A stretch of DNA of 64,000 bases from JBEIGE01 sp040382055. GTDB lineage: Bacteria > Pseudomonadota > Gammaproteobacteria > Burkholderiales > Burkholderiaceae_C. Made by a program: the position numbers and the translations under genes. Under the pieces are notes generated by a model, which saw only the letters and a program-made list of their open reading frames with translations, ran no database searches and was not told the DNA's origin. Location: NCBI GenBank assembly GCA_040382055.1, contig JBEIGE010000012.1, forward strand, positions 11,670 through 75,669, read 5' to 3'. Below, piece by piece: positions 52,831 to 58,942 of the stretch; the first letter of the stretch is position 1, and the number at the start of each line of letters is the position of its first letter.

Positions 52831-53760
52831 TCAGGCCCTGTCCGCCACGCGCTCGCCGAGCAGACCCGAAGGCCGCAGCGTGAGCACCACGATCAACACA
52901 ATAAAAGCAAAGATGTCGGCATAGTGGCTGCCCAGAACACCACCGGTCAAATGGCCGATATAGCCTGCACCGATGGACTCGATCAGCCCCAACAAAATAC
53001 CCCCCACCACCGCGCCCCCCAGATTGCCGATGCCGCCGAACACAGCCGCAGTAAAGGCCTTGAGCCCGGGCAAAAAGCCCATGGTGTGCTGCACCGTGCC
53101 GTAGTTGGCGGCCCACATCACGCCGGCAATGGCGGCCAGCACGGCACCAATGATGAAGGTGGCAGAAATGACGCTGTCCGGCTTGACGCCCATGAGCGCA
53201 GCCACACGCGGGTTCTCGGACGTAGCCCGCATGGCCCGCCCGAGTTTGGTGCCGTGCACCACCCACATCAGCACAGCCAGCGACACGGCGGTCATCCCCA
53301 AAATCAGGATTTGTGTTGGCGTGATCACTGCACCGGCCACATCAATGGGCGTGCTGGGCAGCAAGGTGGGGTAAGCCTTGTAATTGGGCTTCCAGATGAT
53401 CATGGCCAGGGTTTGCAACAAAATGGACATGCCTATGGCCGTGATCAGGGGGGCCAGTTTGGGCGCGTTGCGCAGCGGTCGGTAGGCTACTTTTTCAATC
53501 ACAAAGTTGAGTGAGGCCGCCACCACGCAGGCAATGATCAGGGCAAGGATCAGGATGATCCAGCCTGGGGCACCCGGCATGGCTCCTTGCATCATGCCGA
53601 TCACCGACCAGCTGGTCAGCGCGCCAACCATCAGTACCTCGCCGTGGGCAAAGTTGATCAGGTTGATGATGCCGTAGACCATGGTGTAACCCAGTGCCAC
53701 CAGCGCATACATGCTGCCCAGCACCAGACCATTGATGATTTGCTGAAGAAAAATATCCAT
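52831..53760 (-). CDS. livH: Branched-chain amino acid ABC transporter permease LivH
   Basis: A 309-residue permease with about eight membrane segments. LivH hallmarks are IINGLVLGSMYALVALGYTMVYGIINLINFAHGE and GRAMRATSENPRVAALMGV, with GGIGNLGGAVVGGILLGLIES near the end. It is the first gene of the liv cluster on the minus strand. No periplasmic binding protein (LivJ/LivK) gene accompanies it in the window. Confidence 0.92.
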   Translation of the reverse strand: MDIFLQQIINGLVLGSMYALVALGYTMVYGIINLINFAHGEVLMVGALTSWSVIGMMQGAMPGAPGWIILILALIIACVVAASLNFVIEKVAYRPLRNAPKLAPLITAIGMSILLQTLAMIIWKPNYKAYPTLLPSTPIDVAGAVITPTQILILGMTAVSLAVLMWVVHGTKLGRAMRATSENPRVAALMGVKPDSVISATFIIGAVLAAIAGVMWAANYGTVQHTMGFLPGLKAFTAAVFGGIGNLGGAVVGGILLGLIESIGAGYIGHLTGGVLGSHYADIFAFIVLIVVLTLRPSGLLGERVADRA

Positions 53761-53816
53761 TCAGCTTGCCAAGCAATGTTGATGCCACCCGGGGCTATTG
53801 AGTTGGGACATTGGGT

Positions 53817-55166
53817 TTATTTTTTTGCGAGATTCAGCGCGCGAAGTGTACGCAGTTTCTCGGCAATCTTGATTTCCAGGCCGCGCTCAACCGGCCGGTA
53901 GAAGTCAGGCTCGGCCATTCCCTCTGGAAGATAACGTTCACCCGCGGCAAAAGCCCCATCTTCGTTGTGGGCATAGCGGTAATCCTTGCCGTAATCCAGG
54001 GTCTTCATGAGTTGGGTGGGGGCATTGCGCAAGTGCAAGGGCACAGGGCGCGTGCCGTCTTTTTTGATGAACGCCTTGGCCTCCTTGAAGGCTTTGTAAA
54101 CCGCGTTGGACTTGGGAGCCATGGCCAGATAGATCACACACTCGGCCAACGCCAGCTCGCCTTCGGGCGAACCCAGACGTTCATAGACCTCGGCGGCATC
54201 CAGCGCCAGGCGCAGGGCACGCGGGTCGGCCAAGCCAATGTCTTCACTGGCCATGCGGATCAGTCGGCGCGCCATATAGCGCGGTTCTGCACCGCCATCG
54301 AGCATGCGAACAAACCAGTACAGCGAAGCATCGGGGTCACTGCCGCGCACGCTTTTGTGCAGGGCGGAGATGGTGTCGTAGAACTGCTCGCCGCCCTTGT
54401 CGTAACGGCGCATGCGCTCACCCAGCGCCTTGACCAGCCAAGCCTCGGTAATGAGGGTCTGCTTTTGCTGCTTTGCAGCCACGGCCAAGGTCTCCAGCGT
54501 GTTGAGCAACCGCCGGGCATCGCCATCGGCAAACGCCACCAAAGTGGCTATTGCTATTTTTTCAATCGCTGGAACCGCTTGAATATCCAGGGCTTTCGCG
54601 ATGATTTTCTCAAGGTCAGATTCGGTGAGCGGTTGCAGCACATAGACCGCCGCACGCGACAGCAGCGCCGAATTGACTTCAAACGACGGGTTCTCGGTGG
54701 TGGCACCAATGAAGGTGAACAGGCCGGACTCGACGTGCGGCAAAAAGGCATCCTGCTGGCTTTTGTTGAAACGGTGCACCTCGTCGACAAACACAATGGT
54801 TCGTTTGTCCGTGCCCTGCGCCTGCTCCACCGCCTCGCGGATGTCTTTCACACCGCCCAACACCGCGCTAATAGAGATGAACTGCGCATCAAAGGCGTCG
54901 GCCATCAGCCGCGCAATAGTGGTTTTGCCGGTGCCCGGTGGCCCCCACAAAATACAGCTGTGCGGCTGACCCGACTCAAACGCAATGCGCAACGCCATAC
55001 CCTCTCCCAGCAGTTGCTGCTGGCCGATCACCTCACCCAGCGTTTTGGGGCGCAGGCGTTCGGCTAAAGGGGAATGGGGGCTTGGGGTCAAGGTGTGGTT
55101 CAACTCTGAGGTGTACTTTACATCGGGTGAGGACAAAGGAATGGGCGAGGCCAGCAGACCGGGCAT
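53817..55166 (-). CDS. rarA: Replication-associated recombination protein RarA (MgsA)
   Basis: A 449-residue AAA+ ATPase related to clamp loaders that acts at stalled replication forks. PLAERLRPKTLGEVIGQQ opens the conserved part; Walker A is GPPGTGKTTIARL, Walker B VFVDEVHRFNKSQQDAFLP, sensor 1 GATTENPSFEVNSALLSR, and the RarA-specific end MLDGGAEPRYMARRLIRMASEDIGLADP is present. The first 30 residues (MPGLLASPIPLSS) are poorly conserved; a 31-bp copy of the DNA encoding them lies at 56044-56074, beyond the BrnT/CopG pair. Confidence 0.95.
   Translation of the reverse strand: MPGLLASPIPLSSPDVKYTSELNHTLTPSPHSPLAERLRPKTLGEVIGQQQLLGEGMALRIAFESGQPHSCILWGPPGTGKTTIARLMADAFDAQFISISAVLGGVKDIREAVEQAQGTDKRTIVFVDEVHRFNKSQQDAFLPHVESGLFTFIGATTENPSFEVNSALLSRAAVYVLQPLTESDLEKIIAKALDIQAVPAIEKIAIATLVAFADGDARRLLNTLETLAVAAKQQKQTLITEAWLVKALGERMRRYDKGGEQFYDTISALHKSVRGSDPDASLYWFVRMLDGGAEPRYMARRLIRMASEDIGLADPRALRLALDAAEVYERLGSPEGELALAECVIYLAMAPKSNAVYKAFKEAKAFIKKDGTRPVPLHLRNAPTQLMKTLDYGKDYRYAHNEDGAFAAGERYLPEGMAEPDFYRPVERGLEIKIAEKLRTLRALNLAKK
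55134..55164. repeat. 31-bp direct repeat, left copy (rarA 5' end)
   Basis: CAAAGGAATGGGCGAGGCCA followed by GCAGACCGGGC. It matches 56044-56074 at 29 of 31 positions in the same orientation. This copy covers codons 2-11 of rarA on the minus strand. Confidence 0.85.
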
Positions 55167-55272
55167 CCCTGCTCTGGCCCACGCTCACGGGCAGAGGTTG
55201 CTGGATTGCTGGTAGTGGTTCTTGAATGCGGTAACTGCACCGCTACTTTGGCCTCGGGCGTCTTGAATTCGT

Positions 55273-55285
55273 CACTGACACAGTG
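55273..55285. promoter_or_regulatory. Small palindrome before the BrnT/CopG-like pair
   Basis: CACTG-ACA-CAGTG, with further flanking GT and GGTGAC, lies 36 bp before the toxin start. It is a candidate operator for the CopG-type antitoxin; short and unproven. Confidence 0.35.
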
Positions 55286-55320
55286 GTGACAAAAGGCACA
55301 CAGCAAGTTAACATCTCGCC

Positions 55321-55614
55321 ATGAAGCCATTTCGCTGGAACCCGGAGAAGAACAAAACAGTCAGGGCCGAGCGGGGTATTTCGTTTGAGAACATTGTTGT
55401 CTCAATCGAGGCTGGTGATCTGCTGGACATTTTGAACCACCCGAACCAGGTGAAATATCCACGGCAGCGTGTCCTGGTCGTGGCGTGTGAAAACTACGTT
55501 TACTTGGTACCGTTTGTCGAAGAGGAAGACTATTACTTCCTCAAGACCATTATTCCGAGCCGCAAGGCAACGAGAGATTATTTGAATCAAGGTGAAAGCG
55601 ATGCCGAAAATTGA
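55321..55614 (+). CDS. BrnT-like toxin
   Basis: A 97-residue basic/acidic protein that begins FRWNPEKNKTVRAERGISFE, the start expected for the BrnT family (a RelE-like RNase fold), followed by VSIEAGDLLDIL, RVLVVACENYVYLVPFV and FLKTIIPSRKATRDYL. The ending in IIPSRKATRDYL matches the BrnT IISARKA-type C-terminus. It overlaps the CopG-like gene by 14 bp, the usual toxin-antitoxin order. Assignment rests on pattern and context; strict BrnT membership was not tested. Confidence 0.78.
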   Translation: MKPFRWNPEKNKTVRAERGISFENIVVSIEAGDLLDILNHPNQVKYPRQRVLVVACENYVYLVPFVEEEDYYFLKTIIPSRKATRDYLNQGESDAEN

Positions 55615-55924
55615 ATCCTATGAACTGGAAGTGCTCAGCGCTTTTGAGAAAGGCCAGCTGAGGTCCGTTGCCACAAAAGGGGAACTAGCGAAGTTCAAGG
55701 CGGCTGCGCGTGCCACCGCCATTAAAGATCGCCGAGTCAACATCCGCTTGTCCTCTGGGGATCTGAGTGACATTCAAGTTAAGGCGCTTGAAGAAGGTGT
55801 ACCTTACCAAACGCTCATCGCCAGTGTTCTTCACAAGTACGTCACGGGCCGTTTGGCCGAACCTCTCGCAGCCAAGCAAACTGGTCGCCCCGCAACAAAG
55901 CGCCGCGCTACGTCTGGCAGTTGA
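55601..55924 (+). CDS. CopG/ribbon-helix-helix antitoxin partner of BrnT-like toxin
   Basis: A 107-residue protein with a ribbon-helix-helix pattern in RRVNIRLSSGDLSDIQVKALEEGVPYQTLIASVLHKYVTG (two parts, about residues 47-85), typical of BrnA/CopG-type antitoxins. The strand RVNIRLSS would contact DNA. The N-terminal half (YELEVLSAFEKGQL) would bind the toxin. The ATG at 55601 lies within the toxin gene end; a GTG at 55592 is an alternative. Confidence 0.82.
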   Translation: MPKIESYELEVLSAFEKGQLRSVATKGELAKFKAAARATAIKDRRVNIRLSSGDLSDIQVKALEEGVPYQTLIASVLHKYVTGRLAEPLAAKQTGRPATKRRATSGS

Positions 55925-56043
55925 GTGGGGTTGGCGTGATGCCGATTTCCTACCCATCCATCAACTCGGGCGGAGGCGAAAACCGCCTGCCAGGTATTTG
56001 ACATCACAATCTCAAAGCAATTCCGTCGCCATAAGCCTGGACG

Positions 56044-56074
56044 CAAAGGTATGGGCGCGGCCAGCAGACCGGGC
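56044..56074. repeat. 31-bp direct repeat, right copy
   Basis: Second copy of the rarA 5'-end sequence (29 of 31 identical). On the minus strand it would read PGLLAAPIPL without a start codon. Together the two copies bracket the BrnT/CopG-like pair, about 0.9 kb. Confidence 0.85.
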
Positions 56075-56146
56075 GGGTGGTTGAAAATCTACCGCTTCAA
56101 ACAGGTAGGAAATATCATCGTGAAATACAAATTGGAGGTTTGAATC

Positions 56147-56359
56147 ATGAACCACTGTGAAATCATCATCCACTGGAGCGATGAAGACCACGCATTCATT
56201 GCCGACGTACCCGAATTGCCAGGTTGCGTGGCACATGGTGACACGCATGAGATGGCATTAGCAGAGGTCAAGCAGACCATGGCGCTGTGGATCGAAGCCG
56301 CGAAGGCTACAGGACGCACTGTTCCTCAGCCGCGCGGCAAGAGGCTTCTTTTTGCATAA
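56147..56359 (+). CDS. hicB: HicB-family antitoxin-like protein, orphan
   Basis: A 70-residue HicB-like domain: EIIIHWSDEDHAFIADVPELPGCVAHGDTHEMALAEVKQTMALWIEAA in sections is the typical HicB beta-alpha fold with the LPGC/GDTxEEA signature. No HicA gene lies before or after it, and the usual C-terminal DNA-binding domain is missing, so it could be a solitary HicB or the leftover of a hicAB pair. A GGAGG site precedes the ATG by 7 bp. Confidence 0.85.
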   Translation: MNHCEIIIHWSDEDHAFIADVPELPGCVAHGDTHEMALAEVKQTMALWIEAAKATGRTVPQPRGKRLLFA

Positions 56360-56433
56360 ATACGAAAAAGCTAGCTAATCATGAACAACTACGAGCGCGT
56401 GATGATTCCACTTTTTTTTCGCGATACTAAGAC

Positions 56434-56853
56434 ATGCCCTCATCCTTAGACCTCACCTCACTGCAAAACGCCTTGACGTCTCTGCGCCGTGGCCTTGCCC
56501 GCTGGCAAGCGGCAGGCGAGCAAGACGAAGAACTGCGTGATGCCTGCATTCAGCGCTTCGAGTACACCTTCGAACTGTGTTGGAAAATGCTTGCGCGGCG
56601 GCTTGAGCGCGATTTAGCGGATGCGCAGAGCGTAGATGCCATGAGTTTTCGTGACCTCATTCGCACGGGTGGCGAGCGAGCCCTGGTGCGTGATGTCGCA
56701 GCCTGGATGGTTTTCAGGGACAAGCGCAACACCACATCGCACACCTATAACGCCGCCAAAGCGGCTGATGTGGCGGCAGTCATACCCGCCTTTGCCGACG
56801 AAGCCCAAGCGCTACTCACTCGACTCCTGGCCCAAGGCGCTGCCGATGATTGA
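56434..56853 (+). CDS. HepT-like HEPN toxin (HI0074 family)
   Basis: A 139-residue helical protein of the nucleotidyltransferase substrate-binding family (HI0074/TIGR01987), now seen as HepT-type toxin. LQNALTSLRRGLARW and QRFEYTFELCWKML lie in the first helices, and the RNase motif R-x4-H is visible in DKRNTTSHTYN (about residues 98-107). It should cleave RNA unless blocked by the partner MntA. The MntA gene overlaps its end by 8 bp. Confidence 0.88.
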   Translation: MPSSLDLTSLQNALTSLRRGLARWQAAGEQDEELRDACIQRFEYTFELCWKMLARRLERDLADAQSVDAMSFRDLIRTGGERALVRDVAAWMVFRDKRNTTSHTYNAAKAADVAAVIPAFADEAQALLTRLLAQGAADD

Positions 56854-57184
56854 CATTACAGCCGATCAGCAGGCGTTGATTTTGAGTTTGCTTAATACAC
56901 GCTTACCCAAAACCACGGCCATAGCCTTTGGCTCACGTGTGGACCATTGGCCATTTGGCCGTAGCTCAAAACCCTATTCCGACCTGGACATTGCCTTGTT
57001 TGGCCTCACCCCTGCCGACGCGCTTGCGCTGGCTCATTTGCGCGCAGATCTGGAAGAAAGCGCGCTGCCCTGGCGGGTGGATATCAGCGATGCCAGTGAT
57101 TTGCCAAGTGCTTTACAAACTTTGGTGGGGCAGTACGGGGTCGCGTTGCAAGACACCCCGGCGGCACAAGATTGCCAAAGCTGA
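56846..57184 (+). CDS. MntA-like nucleotidyltransferase antitoxin
   Basis: A 112-residue minimal nucleotidyltransferase (HI0073 family). The active-site pattern is FGSRV followed by YSDLDIALFG, giving Gly-Ser and the Asp-x-Asp pair. By analogy with characterised HepT-MntA pairs it would AMPylate HepT and so neutralise it. The start lies within the last codons of hepT, so translation is coupled. Confidence 0.88.
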   Translation: MIDITADQQALILSLLNTRLPKTTAIAFGSRVDHWPFGRSSKPYSDLDIALFGLTPADALALAHLRADLEESALPWRVDISDASDLPSALQTLVGQYGVALQDTPAAQDCQS

Positions 57185-57283
57185 CCGCGGGCCATGCCGC
57201 GCGATCCCACCGATGACCACCTATTTTGTCTCACGCCACCCTAAAGCTATCGAAAGGGGCCAAGCAGAGATACCTAATCGTTT

Positions 57284-57583
57284 TCAGTTAGCAAGTAATT
57301 CGCACCGGGTAATCAGTGCCAATGCTTCCCCCATGGATTCGCGGGCGATGGCTGTGTCGTAATTGACTTGCCCCCTGAGCCACCATCCATCGCTAAGCCC
57401 AAAATACCGGCACAAACGCAGGTCAGTGTCTGCAGTAATTGCCCGTTTGCCTGCAACAATTTCACCTATGCGCTGCGCAGGTACGCCAATATCTTTGGCA
57501 AGCCGGTACTTGGTCAAGCCCAAGGGTTTCAGAAACTCTTCTTCCAGCATTTCGCCCGGGGAAACAGGTGCAACAGTGCGCAT
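57284..57583 (-). CDS. HigA-family antitoxin without complete partner
   Basis: A 99-residue XRE-type antitoxin: VSPGEMLEEEFLKPLGLTKYRLAKDIGVPAQRIGEIV contains the helix-turn-helix in sections, with LRLCRYFGLSDGWWLRGQ as the family end. It is clearly related to the HigA at 42462-42809. AGGAG lies 6 bp before the ATG at 57583. The toxin gene that should precede it survives only as a 3' fragment. Confidence 0.92.
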   Translation of the reverse strand: MRTVAPVSPGEMLEEEFLKPLGLTKYRLAKDIGVPAQRIGEIVAGKRAITADTDLRLCRYFGLSDGWWLRGQVNYDTAIARESMGEALALITRCELLAN

Positions 57584-57593
57584 ACATACTCCT

Positions 57594-57650
57594 TTAGTGG
57601 TAGACCACAATTTCTACGTCCTTGGGGCCTTCAGGTGTCCAGTGGCAAAC
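57594..57650 (-). pseudogene. 3' fragment of a higB toxin gene
   Basis: Directly before the HigA start, the minus strand reads RVCHWTPEGPKDVEIVVYH and a stop, matching the HigB ending RVCFVW...NVEIVDYH of the intact pair at 42 kb. The match stops upstream of this, and the upstream DNA is unrelated, so the toxin has lost about three quarters of its length. Confidence 0.78.
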
Positions 57651-57799
57651 TCTACTGGAAACGTTTGAATATGGCGCAGTGCGCGGCATCCTCAACAAAA
57701 GTCCGATATGCGGCAAGCTTGCCACAAATAAATTTTTCAAAACGTATGTCTACACTGCACGGCATGAACGTTAATTCATACGCTTGCGAAGCCAGACCC

Positions 57800-58942
57800 A
57801 TGATCAATCCTGCTCAATACACTCGCCGCGTTCTGCTTGCAGTGAGCGGTCTAACACCGCAAATAGTCACCGAGACCATTTATGCCATGGCAACCAAGCC
57901 GGATGCCCCTTTTATCCCCACGGAAGTGCATCTGATCACCACCCGGGAAGGCGCGCAGCGCGCCGAATTGTCTTTGCTTAGTGATGATTTGGGCTGGTTT
58001 CACCGCCTTTGCAAAGACTTCAATCTGGGAAACATTGCTTTCACCCGAAAAAACATCCACATCATGCGTGACGCCAACGAGCGTGGCATGGACGATATCC
58101 GCAGCGTGGAAGACAACCGCGCGGCAGCCGATTTCATCACCGCCCGCGTGCGTGAGTTCAGCGCCGACCCGGACTGCGCTTTGCATGTGTCAATTGCGGG
58201 GGGACGCAAAACCATGGGCTTTTACCTGGGCTATGCGCTCTCCCTCTACGGCAGGCCACAAGACCGCCTGAGCCATGTGCTGGTGAGCGAGCCGTTTGAG
58301 AACAGCATTGATTTTTTCTACCCCACGCCCTACAGCCGCGTGCTGCAAACGCGCGACGGCAAACTGGCCGACACCGCCATGGCCGAGGTCACACTGGCAG
58401 AGATACCGTTCGTGAGTTTGCGCCATGGCTTGCCCGCTAAATTGCTATCTGGCCATGCCAGCTTTAGCGAAGCGGTGGCCGCCGTGCAAGCCACCTTGGC
58501 ACCTGGCAGCTTGACACTGAACATGGTGGATCGCTGCATCGTGGCAGCAGGCCAGCGCATCGAGCTGCCACCGGCCGAGCTCGCTTTGCTAGCCGTGTTT
58601 GCCCGCCAGACATTGAGCGGGGGTGCAGCCCTACCGGCACCACCCAAAAGCGCGCCCGATACTGCTTGGGCCAAGCGCTTTTTAAAGGAATACCGCAGCA
58701 TTACCGGAACTTTGACCGATATTGAGGCAACCGAACGCGCTCTGAAAAACGGCATGGACGGTGAATATTTTTCGCAGCGCAAATCCAAGCTGGAGCGACG
58801 CATCAAAAGCGCATTAGGCCCAGCCGCTATCAATTACCTTATCAACGATGGGGGTACACGTCCGCGTAAATACCGACTGACATTACCGCCGGAGTCGGTT
58901 AAATTCGCGCAAAACGTGGCGTTCAGGGAGGAATTGCAATGA
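57800..58942 (+). CDS. CRISPR-associated NE0113-family CARF protein (putative ring nuclease, annotated Csm6-type)
   Basis: A 380-residue protein of the Cas_NE0113 family (TIGR02584). The CARF-like Rossmann domain occupies about 1-220: RRVLLAVSGLTPQIVTETIYAM, EVHLITTREGAQRAELSLL and CALHVSIAGGRKTMGFYLGYAL are the ligand-facing segments. The C-terminal half is helical with a possible winged helix, and I see no R-x4-6-H HEPN RNase motif. It should therefore bind, and perhaps cleave, the cyclic oligoadenylate made by Cas10 rather than act as an RNase. The start may also be the ATG at 57764 (392 residues). Its stop overlaps the cas10 start (ATGA). Confidence 0.85.
   Translation: MINPAQYTRRVLLAVSGLTPQIVTETIYAMATKPDAPFIPTEVHLITTREGAQRAELSLLSDDLGWFHRLCKDFNLGNIAFTRKNIHIMRDANERGMDDIRSVEDNRAAADFITARVREFSADPDCALHVSIAGGRKTMGFYLGYALSLYGRPQDRLSHVLVSEPFENSIDFFYPTPYSRVLQTRDGKLADTAMAEVTLAEIPFVSLRHGLPAKLLSGHASFSEAVAAVQATLAPGSLTLNMVDRCIVAAGQRIELPPAELALLAVFARQTLSGGAALPAPPKSAPDTAWAKRFLKEYRSITGTLTDIEATERALKNGMDGEYFSQRKSKLERRIKSALGPAAINYLINDGGTRPRKYRLTLPPESVKFAQNVAFREELQ

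Noticed and set aside
53811..55067. Open frame of 418 codons on the plus strand opposite rarA
   Set aside because: Antisense shadow of rarA, which has all expected motifs.
57660..57776. 38-codon frame on the minus strand (MPCSVDIRFEKFIC...) before the higB fragment
   Set aside because: Too short, no ribosome site and no match to the missing part of HigB; kept as unexplained sequence only.
57184..57800. Possible CRISPR array or leader before the csm operon
   Set aside because: No repeated 25-40 bp unit with spacers is present; the stretch holds a HigA gene, a higB fragment and unique sequence.
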